Shown: positions 1 to 11,599 of the stretch, piece after piece | How positions within the stretch are numbered: the stretch's first letter is position 1 | Layout: every line of letters starts with the position of its first letter | Source: Laburnicola sp. R22_1 | Taxonomy: Eukaryota; Ascomycota; Dothideomycetes; Pleosporales; Didymosphaeriaceae | Assembly (NCBI GenBank): GCA_014281115.1 | Contig: JACONQ010000004.1 | Location: forward strand, 1,612,001 to 1,676,000 | Length of the DNA: 64,000 bases | Direction: 5' to 3' | Notes under the pieces: model-generated | The model's database searches: none | What the model saw: only the letters and a program-made list of their open reading frames with translations | Told to the model about the DNA's origin: nothing | Made by a program: the position numbers and the translations under genes

Positions 1-92
1 TTTACGCAGCGTGGGATAACACGCACCACATGTGTTGTTTTAGTCTCACGACTCACGTCGCTAATTTACACGCAAGCTTGTATCTACCAGCA

Positions 93-2729
93 TTAGCACC
101 TTATTAAATAGCCACCAAACGCCACCGTCTGCTGTTTGACATTCCACCCATCAACTACAACCTTCACGCCTTCCCCACTTCCATACCCAACCTTTAATTC
201 CAACTTCTCCTCCGGCCACAGCGTAACATAATTATCGCTCCATGTGACAGGAACCACGTCATCGCCTTTGCTGTCCACGAGGTTCAGCCTCACAAACACC
301 GCTGGTACCTTTGATTTATTCTGCAGAGCGACCTTGGATCCACTTGTTTTGACGGACAAGTTTGCTGCAGGTAGGTCGTTGAGGGCTGTGAAGTCGGCAT
401 ACTTAGACACAGGAGAATAAGTCCAATCTGATTTGTCGAAGTCGAGCGTGTCGGTCTGGGGCGTGAGCGCGTAGGTGTTCCGGGAGAGGACTTTGGATCC
501 GTTCCTGAGGACAAGCTTTAGAAGGGCGACGTCTTTGATGCCGTCGGTGCCTTCCACTGCTGCGAGTTTTTTGCTCGAGTTGGGACTTGTCGTTGTCGAA
601 GAAGTCGTTTTGCTAATCACTTTCCCATCCAGACCCAACAACTCAACACCCACTGTCCTCGGCCCTTCGCCAACCAGAGCGTGATTGATGATATAAAGAG
701 ACTGTGTTTCATAGTCATAAGCAACATGCTCCAGGCGACTTCCGACTTTCGCGCCAAAGTACGAGCCTGCCGGATGCAAGTAGTAATCGAACAAATTCCA
801 ATGTAGTGATGGCCACGCGTTGTTCAACATCCAGTAGATCAAGCCCGTGGCAGGCTTTTCTGCACTCCAATTTGCCGCATATGCTTCAAACTCCGCCCGC
901 GTAGCTTCATAGTCCATCATTTGCGCTTTCAACAAGTAGTTTTCGAGGGAGGATGGAGCGCCATAGCGCGCCCACAGTGCCTCATTGTAGATCTTGCGTG
1001 TGTAGAAGGAAGATACAGATGTACTCATATGGTACAGGCCTTTGCTTGGCTCCTTCCAGAGGTCTTCCTGGTCGGATGGAGAGAGAAATTTGCGGAGGGA
1101 ATTGATTTCAGGTGTTCCCACACCGGCGCCCAATTCAGAACCAAACCCGAACGCTCCGCCATAACCGTCGGTTTCATTAGTATACCAGTAGTTCGGAGGT
1201 ACCCAGTCGTACGGCCCGACCATTTTCATGCCACTGTCACCTAGTAAGTCTGGGTAGCCTTTCTGGCTCGCAGACGCGATGATTGGCACGTCCCAGTCGA
1301 ACGCCTTCAACGCATCTACGTAGATCTTTACTGCGCGATCATCGGGCCAGAAATCAGAGCCAACCAAGAAAGCGAGTAGCGAGGGATGGTGCTGCATCGT
1401 TTCTGCCTCGTGGCGCATGGACACGTTCGCAATAGTATAATCGGCGTCCCGCCATTTTTCACCAGGGGAATCGTCATTATAAACCCATGCTTCCCACTTG
1501 TCGCAGCATTCCCAACCAGTCATGACCATGACGCCCATTTCATCTGCAAGTTCATATAGGCGGGGGTGCTCTTGTTTTCCTTCGAGACGCACGGTGTTCA
1601 AGCCCATATCAAGCACGTATTGGAACTGTGTGCGGAGTTTGGCCTCGTCGAAGCGTAGGAAGATGTCGGAAGTGTAGCCACCGCCGAGGACCTGGAAGGG
1701 GTGGCCATTGATAGAGAAGGTAGTGTAATTGTATGAGTTCAAAGAAGAGGTGACGGTGCGTATACCAAAACGCACTTTGGGTGTCGAATCCGAAATACGA
1801 GATCCCGTAGAGGCTGTACAGAATGTGCTATATAGCGGCTGGGCTCCCCACTGCTTCGGCCACCAAAGCTCCGGCTTTTCCACCTTGACATCCAAAGATA
1901 CTTTCTGCGACCGCTTCGCCTTTAACGTAAACGGCGCCACAGGACGACTCAGCTCTTTTCCCTTCGGATCTTGCACCGTGCAAACAACCTGTCCCTGGAC
2001 CTCAACCGCCGCCCAATTCTTCACATCCACCTTGACACTAATGCTCCCATCAAGCTTCGTGTTCACCCTTGGCAAACCATCAACAGAGATCACGCCTGTC
2101 TTTTTAATCTCAATGTCGCGCCACACCCCGGTCCCGTTATCCGGCGGATAAGGATTCCAATCCACAAAGCCGAGCGCGAAATCGCGATTGTAGTCCGTAG
2201 GATACGCTCTCACGAGCAAGACGTTCTTTCCAGCTTTCGCTTTACTAGTAATGTCGTACGCCAGTCCGGCATATGCGCCAGCTTGTACATTCTTGTCGGC
2301 AATTAGTGCTCCGTTGAGGTAGATGTCCGCGCGCGATGTGATGCCATGCGTTTTGAGTTGGAATTGTGAGTCGTTCTTAGACAGTTGGAGCTCGAATTCG
2401 GTGCGATAGAACCACGGAACTCGAAATTGCGCGTCGTCGACCTTCTCTAGATTCGTGGAGTAGAACAGGTCGGTGTCATTGAAGATGTTATTTTCGAGAA
2501 GCGTGGACATCAGGGTGGCTTTCGACCCGGTAGTGTGCCAGCCCGACAAATTCACATCCGGCCCAGAAAGTTCCGTCGCATCATTCCCGACCTTCAAAGA
2601 AGACTGAACTTTCCACGAGGGAATGACGGCTGTCTGTCCAGGCGAGGAGACAAGTGCTGCGCGCACAGGGGAAAGGAAATTCGAGGCGACTAAGAGCGAG
2701 GCGAAGCTCGCTAGAAAAGAAGAACCCAT
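93..2729 (-). CDS. Secreted exo-beta-D-glucosaminidase, glycoside hydrolase family 2
   Basis: Single-exon gene encoding 878 aa. The frame stays open upstream to 2933, but the ATG at 2729 is chosen because it begins a clear signal peptide (MGSSFLASFASLLVASNFLS...VRA, about 24 residues). The protein has the GH2 order: N-terminal jelly-roll, immunoglobulin-like domain, TIM barrel, C-terminal beta domains. Two motifs identify the exo-glucosaminidase subgroup: VGSDFWPDD near residue 460 (Asp as acid/base, where most GH2 enzymes have Asn-Glu) and FGSELGAG near residue 532 (Glu nucleophile). Their 72-residue spacing equals that of Asp469/Glu541 in bacterial CsxA. The known role of the family is release of GlcN from the non-reducing ends of chitosan oligomers. 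Here it would act extracellularly, in chitosan recycling or cell-wall turnover. Length is normal for the family and I see no breaks. Confidence 0.9.
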   Translation of the reverse strand: MGSSFLASFASLLVASNFLSPVRAALVSSPGQTAVIPSWKVQSSLKVGNDATELSGPDVNLSGWHTTGSKATLMSTLLENNIFNDTDLFYSTNLEKVDDAQFRVPWFYRTEFELQLSKNDSQFQLKTHGITSRADIYLNGALIADKNVQAGAYAGLAYDITSKAKAGKNVLLVRAYPTDYNRDFALGFVDWNPYPPDNGTGVWRDIEIKKTGVISVDGLPRVNTKLDGSISVKVDVKNWAAVEVQGQVVCTVQDPKGKELSRPVAPFTLKAKRSQKVSLDVKVEKPELWWPKQWGAQPLYSTFCTASTGSRISDSTPKVRFGIRTVTSSLNSYNYTTFSINGHPFQVLGGGYTSDIFLRFDEAKLRTQFQYVLDMGLNTVRLEGKQEHPRLYELADEMGVMVMTGWECCDKWEAWVYNDDSPGEKWRDADYTIANVSMRHEAETMQHHPSLLAFLVGSDFWPDDRAVKIYVDALKAFDWDVPIIASASQKGYPDLLGDSGMKMVGPYDWVPPNYWYTNETDGYGGAFGFGSELGAGVGTPEINSLRKFLSPSDQEDLWKEPSKGLYHMSTSVSSFYTRKIYNEALWARYGAPSSLENYLLKAQMMDYEATRAEFEAYAANWSAEKPATGLIYWMLNNAWPSLHWNLFDYYLHPAGSYFGAKVGSRLEHVAYDYETQSLYIINHALVGEGPRTVGVELLGLDGKVISKTTSSTTTSPNSSKKLAAVEGTDGIKDVALLKLVLRNGSKVLSRNTYALTPQTDTLDFDKSDWTYSPVSKYADFTALNDLPAANLSVKTSGSKVALQNKSKVPAVFVRLNLVDSKGDDVVPVTWSDNYVTLWPEEKLELKVGYGSGEGVKVVVDGWNVKQQTVAFGGYLIRC

Positions 2730-3197
2730 CGTAACAAGCCCGCCCTGGAGGCTCGCAGGACACAGCGCACGGAAAGCGCTCACGCGACTATTAAGTATCG
2801 CTACTTGGTAAGTGGATACGCCAATGTGTTTACCGTGTCGGGAAGCTCGATGGCGATGTTTTGGTGCCCGCAACCCAAGCCTGCCAAATGCAGGCCACGA
2901 GTCCACGGGTCCACGCGGGTGTAACGTCAACACGTGATGTGTTGCCAGCCCTGGAGCCCTGGAGCATGTCCCAGGGGCGAGATGCCTTCAACCTTGTAGG
3001 GCAGATTTGTTAGTCGCAAACATTAGCGCAGGTCCGAGCGCGTTTTGTCGAACCCCGTCCACCTATCGTGTATACACCTCAATGAGCAACACTGCATGTA
3101 CTTTAGTGGAGAGATGGAGATCATATCATCTTCAATTTAGCTATATACACGAAACCAGTGCTCCATAGAATCCCGCTCAACCATCACAGAAGCTCAC
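2730..3197. other. Intergenic, GH2 promoter and YJU2 3' side
   Basis: This 468 bp stretch lies between two minus-strand genes. It should hold the GH2 promoter and the YJU2 3' UTR. I see no further gene, repeat or structured element. Confidence 0.6.
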
Positions 3198-4746
3198 TCA
3201 GTCGTCATCGCTGTCGTAGCCTGCCAGTAGGCTTGTGGATGTCGTGGGCGGCAGCACTGGCAGACTCGTTGCAACTGGGGTCGGAGCCTTCTTCTTGATA
3301 CCCAACGCAGCGCCAAAATCCTTCTTTCTCTTCTGTCCCTTGTTGAACGCCAGCACTGGTGCTTCCACAGGCGCATCATCCATATCTTCCTCGATAAGCT
3401 CCTCGCCAATGTCAGGCATCCGGCTCTTGAACGCCTTCCGTGCTATCTCTGCGTCTTCCTCCTCCTGTCGCCTTCGCGCCTCGTCCACGTCCTCAACCGG
3501 AATATCCGTCTTCTTGTCTTCCTTCTCGGCCCGCTCAATTCTAGCGTTCCTTGACCGAAGCTCGTCCAGAGCGTCTGCGATCTCCATCTCCCGCTTTGCG
3601 TCTGACCTCTTCTTCTCAAGCTCTTTCATGGGATCCCGTTCTGCCTCTTCACGCTCGAGTCTGTCCAGTCGCTCCTCCTCGGTCTCCTCGTTGAGCTTCG
3701 CTTCTCGCCAGGGCTCGAAATTGCGCGTGGCGCCTCGCTCGCACTCGTAGTCCATGTTCTTCAAATCCGTCTTAAAGGTGATTTCGGCGGAGCATCGAGT
3801 GCAGCGGATGTAGAAGCGAAATATCGCTATCGCGTTCATGTACTTTTCGTCGGTCGTTTCCTTCCTCGCGTTGAACTTGCGGCCTTTGCTTTTGAATGTT
3901 AGCATTATCTCTACTCAAGCCACGCCTATTTGCTCATATACAGGAAAATTAAGAAAGCAGTGGCGCGCCATGGTGGATCCTGAAAATAACGATGTCTGAT
4001 AGCATGGCGAAAATGGTGTTGACAGATTTTCGCGCATTGGGAGCATGCCGCACGTGGGGTATGCAGGGCAGGAAAGGTTCGCGTTTAGGATCTTCGACTC
4101 GCCGTGCGGAATGCTTGCTTCTTCTTTTCTTGCGACACATTTTCAATGCATCCTTGTATTCCGCACCAGAACCAGTTTCGGGGATCTCGTTTCTGGGGCG
4201 AGTAATTGCCATAGGTAGGTTGGAAGTTGTTGTTGCCCTAATAGCTGCGTGTGGGTCGGCGATATCCATTCGCTTCCTTCTTTTATTCCCACTCGTCTGT
4301 GTAAGTCGGCGAAGTCGAGGAGCTTAGTGGTGAAGTCCTCAAAATCATTTTCTGTGCAGCTGTCCAAACTTTTGTTGTAGCAAGCGATTTCGGCGAAGGT
4401 ATCGTAGCGTCTATCTAGACCAGCCAAAACTTGAGTTCACGCTCAAGCAAATATTCCCATGGCCTGTCTATATGACACTTATTTTCGCCTTGCTGACATC
4501 GTTGTTTTCAGGATCCCCATGGCAGCGTACCGCGAGCTCTGGTCCAATCTGGGGAATCGATCGCGTCAAAGGGGATGCAACTTACTATATGAACTCTCCA
4601 CAGGATGAACATCGCGCCGAGAATGGCAGCGCAAGTCTGACGAGCTGCGTCTTGGGTCCTGCATTCTTGGGCGCCCGAGTTCTCTTCAATAATTTGTAGT
4701 CAAACTCAGGGGGCACATATTTAGAAAGGACCTTGCGCTCGGCCAT
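3198..4746 (-). CDS. YJU2: Splicing factor Yju2 (CWC16 family)
   Basis: Two exons, 4586-4746 and 3198-3888, joined across a 697 bp intron (donor GTAAGT, branch CTAAC, acceptor AAAAG). They encode 283 aa. Exon 1 begins [16 protein letters not shown], the family N-terminus, and the joined protein reads continuously through [16 protein letters not shown], so no exon is missing. Four zinc ligands are visible as two CxxC pairs, C46/C49 in exon 1 and C83/C86 in exon 2. The C-terminal half is charged and coiled-coil-like and ends in an acidic DSDDD tail. Yju2 joins the spliceosome around Prp2 action and promotes the first catalytic step by helping dock the branch site. Length is close to yeast Yju2. 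The gene is divergent from CDC16 across 427 bp. The odd feature is the intron, which holds an inverted-repeat insertion (see 3965-4530). Confidence 0.92.
3889..4585 (-). other. Long intron of YJU2 (697 bp)
   Basis: Most introns in this window are 45-175 bp; this one is 697 bp. The splice sites are canonical on the minus strand: GTAAGTTG after ...TTCATATA, and CTAACATTCAAAAG before the C that completes the Tyr54 codon. Short open frames inside it on both strands do not resemble known proteins. Without the inverted-repeat unit at 3965-4530 the remaining intron would be about 130 bp, which is ordinary. Confidence 0.85.
3965..4530. mobile_element. Inverted-repeat (MITE-like) insertion within the YJU2 intron
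   Basis: The left end (about 3965-4025) and right end (about 4475-4530) are imperfect inverted repeats of roughly 55 bp. The shared core on the left includes GGATCCTGAAAATAACGATG. The right arm, read on the minus strand, has GGATCCTGAAAACAACGATG, followed in both arms by a GGCGAAAAT block. By eye identity is about 80%, with small gaps. Interior sequence is about 450 bp with no recognisable transposase. I could not define a clean target-site duplication, so the class (MITE, solo inverted repeat or decayed DNA transposon) is open. Confidence 0.55.
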
Positions 4747-5173
4747 CGTGCGTGCGTGTGCGTGTGCGTGTGTGTGTGCGTGCGTGTGTGTGCGTGCGTG
4801 TGTGTGCGTGCGTGTGTGTGCGTGCGTGTGTGTGCGTGCGTGTGTGTGCGTGCGTGTGTGTGCGTGCGTGTGTGTGCGTGCGTGTGTGTGCGTGTGTGCG
4901 TGGTGAGGTGTGTGGGGGAGGTAGAGGTGATGTGCAGGTTGGCAGGCCGGGGGTAATAAGTGTTCGGGACATGGAGGCGTTCGAGTAAGCTAAGGCTTGG
5001 CACGCTAGATATCACGTGCACAGCGATGACTCAGCGTAGCCCCGCCCTCGTGCGCACGCGAAAGACGGCAGGCGCGCCCGAGCGCGGCCACAGGGCAGGC
5101 GCAACACAAACATTGCCCGCTCCCACACCTTGCCGTCAGCACACGTAGTTATCCTGCATGCAGAGACTAGCCA
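4747..5173. promoter_or_regulatory. Divergent promoter region YJU2 / CDC16
   Basis: The 427 bp between two divergent start codons must contain both promoters. The YJU2-proximal part is the minisatellite; the remainder is GC-rich single-copy sequence. I recognise no specific factor site. Confidence 0.5.
4748..4905. repeat. GTGTGTGCGTGC minisatellite at the YJU2 start
   Basis: Tandem array of an approximately 12 bp GTGTGTGCGTGC unit, starting two bases from the YJU2 start codon. On the transcribed (minus) strand it is an alternating ACACACGCACGC purine-pyrimidine tract. It occupies the 5' UTR or core promoter of YJU2 and the middle of the divergent YJU2-CDC16 promoter. Alternating GT/GC tracts of this kind can adopt Z-DNA and are length-variable. 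Confidence 0.9.
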
Positions 5174-7128
5174 ATGGACAAATTTCTTCGCGACTGGCGG
5201 CAGGACGCCGTCAACAAGCACCAGTACGAGACTGCCATATTCGTCGCCGACAAGCTGCTGGCCCTGACAGGTGCGCGACCTCAGGACTATGCGCAAACAA
5301 CAAGGACCTGGACTAACGACACGACACAGGAGATGATCAAGACTCGTTCTATCTTGCGCAGATCCATTTCAGCAATGGCAACTACAGTCGCGCCCAGTCG
5401 TTTCTCGCCCGCGGAAACCTCACGGATCGCAATCCGCAGTGCCGATACCTCGCGGCGCACTGCGCGATAAAGCTGGGCAAGACGGAGGAAGCGTTGGCAG
5501 TACTAGGCGACAAGAACCCCTCCCATCTGATAGCCGCGCCGGGCAGCGCACGCCAGAAGCTGCGGCACGTCGATGTAAACACCAGGGCAGGCGCACGGCA
5601 CAACAAGAATGGGCCTCGTGCGGAGCGGGTGCCGACGAGCGAGGAGCGCGACAGGGAGGACGTCAACAACATCAAGTCGGAAGCGGGCATGTGCTATCTG
5701 CGCGGCCTGTGCTATGCCAAACAGAACTCGTTCGACCGCGCCAAAGAGTGCTACAAGATCGCCTGCCAGATCGACGTGCAGTGCTTCGAAGCCTTCGACG
5801 CCCTCATGGCGAACTCGCTCATGTCGCCCACGGAAGAGTGGAAGTTCCTCGACTCGCTCAATTTCGACGCCATAGCCGTGCCCAACAATCCTTCACTGTC
5901 GCAAGAGGCCGCCCAGTTCACCAAGACGCTGTACACCACGCGCCTGTCCAAATACTCGCGCCCGCACGAGTTCGAAGAGGCAGTCGAGCAGCTGACGACG
6001 CACTACAAGCTCGCCGACAATCCCGACATCATACTTGCGAGAGCCGACCAAATGTACACAAACTGCCGCTTCCGAGACGCTCTCGAGCTGACCTCCTCCG
6101 TGCTCAAAGACGACAAGTACAATTTCGCCGTTCTTCCAGTACACCTGGCCTCGTTATACGAATTAGGACAACGGAACGTGCTGTTTCTCCTTGCACACGA
6201 GCTCACAGACACTCATCCTACAGAAGCATGCACCTGGCATGCAGTGGGCATATACTACCTGGCGACACACCGCATCGCCGAGGCGCGGAGGTACTTCTCC
6301 AAAGCGTCCGTCATGGATCCTCATTTTGGACCGGCTTGGATAGGCTTTGCACATACCTTCGCCGAAGAAGGAGAGCACGATCAGGCCATCTCTGCATACT
6401 CGACGGCAGCGCGCTTGTTCCAAGGCACCCACCTCCCACAGCTCTTCCTCGGCATGCAGAACCTCCAGCTCAACAACATGACTCTTGCTCACGAATACTT
6501 AAACACAGCATATGAGCTGTGCTCAACTGACCCTCTGCTGCTAAATGAAATGGGCGCCGTATATTACCATGAAGACCATCTCGCCGATGCCATCGGCATG
6601 TTCCGTCGCGCCCTGCTCATCAGCGAACAAAACAACGCAGACTCCGATGCACTAATCCCCATACGTACGAATCTAGGCCACGCGCTCCGCCGCCACGGCC
6701 ACCTCGAAGAAGCCCTCTCCACCTTCGAAGACGTCCTCCGCCACGGCGTCAGAGACGCAGGTGTATTCTCCTCAAAAGGCCTCGTCCTCCTAGAGCTGTC
6801 ACGCACCTGGGACGCACTCACTGCGTTCCACGAAGCGCTCGCCGTTGCGCCGCAGGACCCCATGGCCACGGACCTGCTCAACCGCGCTCTCGAGGCCAAC
6901 GAGGACGACCCGTATCTTCCCGGCAAAGACACAGGCCTGCACGCCGAGGAAGGTATGGAGGACAATGCGAGCGATGACGAGATGGAGGAGGTAGAGCGCA
7001 TCCTGGGCGGCAAGCTGCGGGAGATTCAGCAGAACAAGGTGGCGGGCCGAGGCCGGAACAGGCGGATGGCTTATGTCGAGGATGTGAGTGAGGTGGATGA
7101 GAGTATGGCTGTCGACTCGGATGGGTAG
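5174..7128 (+). CDS. CDC16: Anaphase-promoting complex subunit Cdc16/Apc6 (TPR protein)
   Basis: Two exons, 5174-5270 and 5330-7128, with a 59 bp intron (GTGCGC...CTAAC...ACAG), encoding 631 aa. The N-terminus MDKFLRDWRQDAVNKHQYETAIFVADKLLALTG continues in frame into GDDQDSFYLAQIHF, which fits the Apc6/Cut9 family. The body is built of tetratricopeptide repeats. Good units lie around residues 340-520, with W-x-A-xGxxY...A-R-R-YF-x-KA and LG-x-x-Y-x-x-x-x patterns. The acidic tail (residues about 560-631) has DNASDDEMEEVE and ends SMAVDSDG. Apc6 is a scaffold subunit of the APC/C ubiquitin ligase that drives cyclin and securin destruction. Length matches S. pombe Cut9. No defects seen. Confidence 0.9.
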
Positions 7129-8849
7129 ATTGCGTGCCGGGTTTGGGGGCTGATGCTGTTGAGCGGTTGTGGAATGGTGGGGAACCATTAATGATGTTTT
7201 GCTTATTAGCGAGCGGATTGCATGCATGGGTGGAGTTTTGGATAATGGAAATTGGTGTTTTGGATACAGTGGGCATGGGGCATGGTAGGGTTTTGGCATA
7301 TTCGCGTCTGGACTTGTCTTTTGTAGGACATGTAGCTTGGATGACACAGTCTTGCTGTACCTTGGGGACGAGGCCACTTCATGTGCTGGTGGTGTAGGTG
7401 CTTGCGTTCGTAGACGTAGCATATAATCACAAGTCGTCGAAGCATGCATCATCATAGTCATGGCCCCCTCCGCCATCAGCATCACATGTCCTGGAATAAC
7501 ACATGCCAAGGGATGCATACTAAAACCTATCTAGAGAGACAAAAATGAGCGCGTTATGAACTCGATCACATGTAGATGAGGGTTTTCTAGAGCTGGGGTA
7601 CAGAAATACAGGCGCAGTGAGACGTTTCATTTCCTGTGGTATAGCTGCGGAATGCAGATTTCTTTTCAGGGAAAAAGAGTGGTAAGATGGGTGAGGTGGA
7701 CGATGGCACATTTTTTTATAGACTGTTGTAGAATCGAAGAAATGTCCCAGGTTCGACGATGGGTGTTCAACGACGCAGTGACCCTTCCCCTCCGTCTTAG
7801 AGATGCATGTACGCCTGAAAAGGCAGTGTAACCGCGTCAGAAATGAGTCGAAGGGTTTCATCTCATCTATTGCCCTATTGCCCTATAGCTGCTAGAAAGA
7901 AGTCTGAGGATATTTGTACATAGAGACTACATGGCTCTGTGATGAGGAATGGTCGGATGGTGCTTTATCTTGTGTTGTGGACTCACGGATGAACAAATAG
8001 TTGAAGATGCGTTCTGTGGAGTATATTTTAGGAGATGGAATGGCTGATTATTAACTGTATTTTCGTGGACCTGACGCTAGCAAACACTCCTCTCCCACAG
8101 CCTCCCGCATAGCACCTGGTCAAACCCGAGCAAATGTCGCGCTACAAATGAGTAATAAGTTCCCAACCTCCCCTCCCAACCCAAAATTACTCAAAAGTGT
8201 CCTCAGCTAACTCTCCGTAGCAACAATGCATATACCAAAATATCGACCACTACGACATCAGAACCAAAAACCAGCGCCAGTTCTGCGACACGGACTTTTA
8301 CAATTCGAACATCTGGATGACAAAGCATGTCATCCCTCCGTGTCCCTACGAAATGTGATGATAAAGACAGGAAAGCAATCGAAGACGGTGAGTTCGTCCC
8401 TGCAGTAGTTCCGGTTTCGATCTTGTCTGCGGCACTTCCAAGGTTGGCCTTACCTTTTGCACGTTTAGCTAACTGAGGTGAGCAGATTCGTACTACTGGT
8501 TTTTGGACTTCTGTGGGTGGGATCCGAGGGAGAATTAGGGTGTGAGCGGGCGGGATGAAACAGTTAGAAGACAATGAGAGTACTTTTAGCCTTCACATTG
8601 CATATTCTGGCTCAACACAGTGTTTAGGCTCCTTTCCTAAGTCGTATTAATACATGGCTTGGGCAGTAGTGTACAGTGACTAGTACTCGTCAACACGTAT
8701 AGCCAGCACGTCATGATCAACGGTTAGAGAGACTAGGCGACTTCCAGATGGGTATCTTAATAACTGTTATTCGATACTAAAGCATGCAGCCCTAGTTAGA
8801 TGAGCACAATCACCACAACAAACATGTGAAGATTTTATTCATTCATATC
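7129..8849. other. Intergenic, CDC16 3' side to RIP block
   Basis: About 1.7 kb with no gene I can support. The open frames present are short, lack good starts and have no recognisable domain. Base composition is ordinary until about 8640-8850, where it grades into the TA-saturated block. Confidence 0.55.
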
Positions 8850-10069
8850 AGTTTATAGTCGACCTAACCTTTTACAGATTATAAGACTTAATAGCAAGCA
8901 CAACTAAAGTTTAACAGCTAAAGTATATAAAAAAAAAGGGCGCGATTAGGATTAGCTATAGTAGGGAGCTAAAGAATAACGCGATAATTGTAAGGGCGGA
9001 TTACATAATAGCGAACTATAGGACAGTAACTTTAGAGTTACTATTTAACTATAGAGCTCTAAAGGGCAGCAAGATAGCCTATTAAAGAGTAGTAATAAGA
9101 GAAGTAGGATAAAAGCTAGTGCCTCTACCCTACATTCTTATTATAACTTACTATAAAGGCAATCTGCAATTAATATAGCAACCTTAATCCCTTCTATTAA
9201 TAAAACTATTACAGCTCTATTAATATACTATAATAGTATAAGTAACTCTTAAACTTATATTTCTTAACTTTCTTACTTTAATAACTACTATACTAAAAGA
9301 AGTTAGATTATAAGTAAAAGGACAAAGGCATATAGTATTACTAGTACCTAGGCCTTTTAGCTACTAGAGCTATACCTTAAGATCTTAGTAGAGCGAACCT
9401 ATAAGTTTAACTCTTTTTACTTAAGGCGTTTCTTATAAAGATAGTAGGTAATTAACACTAAAGCATTAATTACGCATATATCTAGAGGTAAAAGGCCGCC
9501 CTTACTACTATTATTAAGAAGAATAAGGACCATAAGCTTAATAATAAGAAGAGAGGTGTTAAGGCAAAGATTTATACGTAGAATAAAAGGTAGATCTAAT
9601 AGATACTAGACTAGTAGTAAAGAGAGCAATCCTAAATAATTAATATAATTATTAACTTTAAACTATACACTGCGTAAAACTTAATAAAGTACTTAATAGG
9701 TCTATATTAAAGACCTAACATATAAAGAAAGTGGAATATAATGTTATTAGATTAAGCTAAATAGAAGATCTACTATATAGCGCTATTATATAATAGCGTA
9801 TAAATAATAAGATAGTAGCACCTACTAGGTGCCCTAATAGCTTCTACTAATAGTCCTTTTAACCCCTTTTTATTAACACTACTATTATATTAGGAAAAAA
9901 TTTATTTTAGCTTAGCGCACTTTTGCTTAAACGTGCATAAATATGCGTAGGTATGCGTAAACCTACCTAAATGTGCAAGTATATATAGGTAGGCAGTAAA
10001 GAGAGACTTAAATATTAAGATATTAAAAGGCTATAGCGTATAAGTTATATAAGGGGGAAATATTATAAG

Positions 10070-10357
10070 TGTAAGGATAGTACACGGCCTTATAGGGCTA
10101 ACCTATTAGAGATAGCTAGAATAGTTAAAAGAGCTAGTTAAATTAATACTATTCTAAGATAGTAGATAAAAAAGAGACGTAGGGGGCTCTTTCTTATATA
10201 GAGGGCAGCGTAGAGTATAGACCTACGCTAGCTATACGCTAATACTAACTAAAAAAGACGCCTTTAGAAAGGTAAAAGGCGCAGATAGAAAGAAATAGGG
10301 TGTAAAAGAAAAGTAATAGAGTATACTTAATAGAAAGGCTAGTATAGAACTATTATA
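10070..10357 (-). repeat. Left LTR (288 bp)
   Basis: Aligns along its whole length with 17554-17841. The central part is most conserved: GCTAGAATAGTTAAAAGAGC is identical in both copies, and another shared stretch is GCGCCTTT/GACGCCTTT followed by AGAAAGGTAAAAGGCG. Most differences are C/T or G/A, as expected from independent RIP. Preceded by the target duplication ATAAG. Confidence 0.85.
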
Positions 10358-11599
10358 TAACCCTCTTTTTAAGGCCTAAAAATAGGAAGGAAAGTATATA
10401 TAAATAGAGTGTTTTAGCAGATTTTTAATATAACTAATACTATTTTAGGGCTAAAGAGGATTGCAATAGGGGTAATAGGTCCCTATAGTTCTAATAGTAG
10501 CCTTAGGTTTTAATTTAGTTACTATTTAGTAGAGATATTAAGAAAAGTTATTAGGGGTAAATTAGTAGATTAGTAAAAAAATATAATAGAAACTATATTT
10601 TAGCGTTTAGTGTTTTACTAATAAAGCGTATTCTTAGCTTTAACACTATATAAAAACACAATTAGCTAAAAAATTTCTAGTTAGTTTATTACGCGTAGGC
10701 GCAATTATATTATATAATATTTTCTAGTACTATAAAAAAGTATTAAAAGTGTTAACCTAACTATATAGTTTGTAATTAGGGTAGGGTAGCTTCTAAAGCT
10801 ATAGGTACTACTAGTAGTAGTAGAAACGTCTAGAGGTAGAGTGCTAAAAGTTATAAGTGCTCTATATATATATATATATTAGTTAGAATGTTACTAAATT
10901 AGTAGTAAGCTAGCTAGTAGAGAAGCTACTAAAGGTAAAGATACTAAAAGTAATAGGTGCCTACGCGTAATAGGCTAGCTAGAAAGCTACTTAACTAGTA
11001 GTAAACTAAGCTACCTATTTTAGTAGCTTAAGGTGTTCCTAAGAGTAGAATAAGTTAGGTAACTAGTAAATTAGAGTAAGAGCTAATAGTTAGGGGGTAG
11101 CTCCTAATTGTTAGCATTCTAGAAGATTCTATTAGGTAGTTTACTATTAGATTTATTATTTAAGTATTCTTTTTATAAAGAGTTAAACTTAAGGTTAATT
11201 AGATTAGTAAATTTAGGGTTATTATTAAAGAGGTTATTATAATAGGTAGGCTCTTTATCTTCTAATCTACTACTATAATAGACAGCGCTATAATCTTTAG
11301 GGCTATTAGTATAGTAAGTAATACTAAGTTCTTTTTCTAGGTTAGTAATTTAGTGAGATAGAAGAGTGCTAACCTAGGTTGTTCTAGCTAGAGTAGTTTT
11401 AATTAAATAGTTAATTCTATAGGTAAGAGCTGCCTAATTTATAGATTAGCTTCTCTAATAGGTTTATAGTCTCTAGGTCTAGGGTTAGAGGTAAGACCTA
11501 GATTTTACTGCATAATTCCTAGGGACTAGTCTTATTAGTAGCTTCTTTAAGTAGTAGGGATAGAGTAACTAAAAAGCAATTTATTATCTAATAGTTCTT

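Noticed and set aside
3949..4427. Two overlapping ~100-codon minus-strand frames inside the YJU2 intron
   Set aside because: No recognisable motif, and the YJU2 protein is continuous across this region, so neither is an additional YJU2 exon. A transposon-encoded product cannot be excluded but is unsupported.
4686..5021. His/Thr-repeat frames through the GT/GC minisatellite
   Set aside because: Simple-repeat translation in all frames; the real feature is the minisatellite and the YJU2 exon 1 at its edge.
8203..8574. 123-codon minus-strand frame in the CDC16-RIP block gap
   Set aside because: Starts on a non-ATG codon, has no domain and ends in hydrophobic low-complexity sequence.
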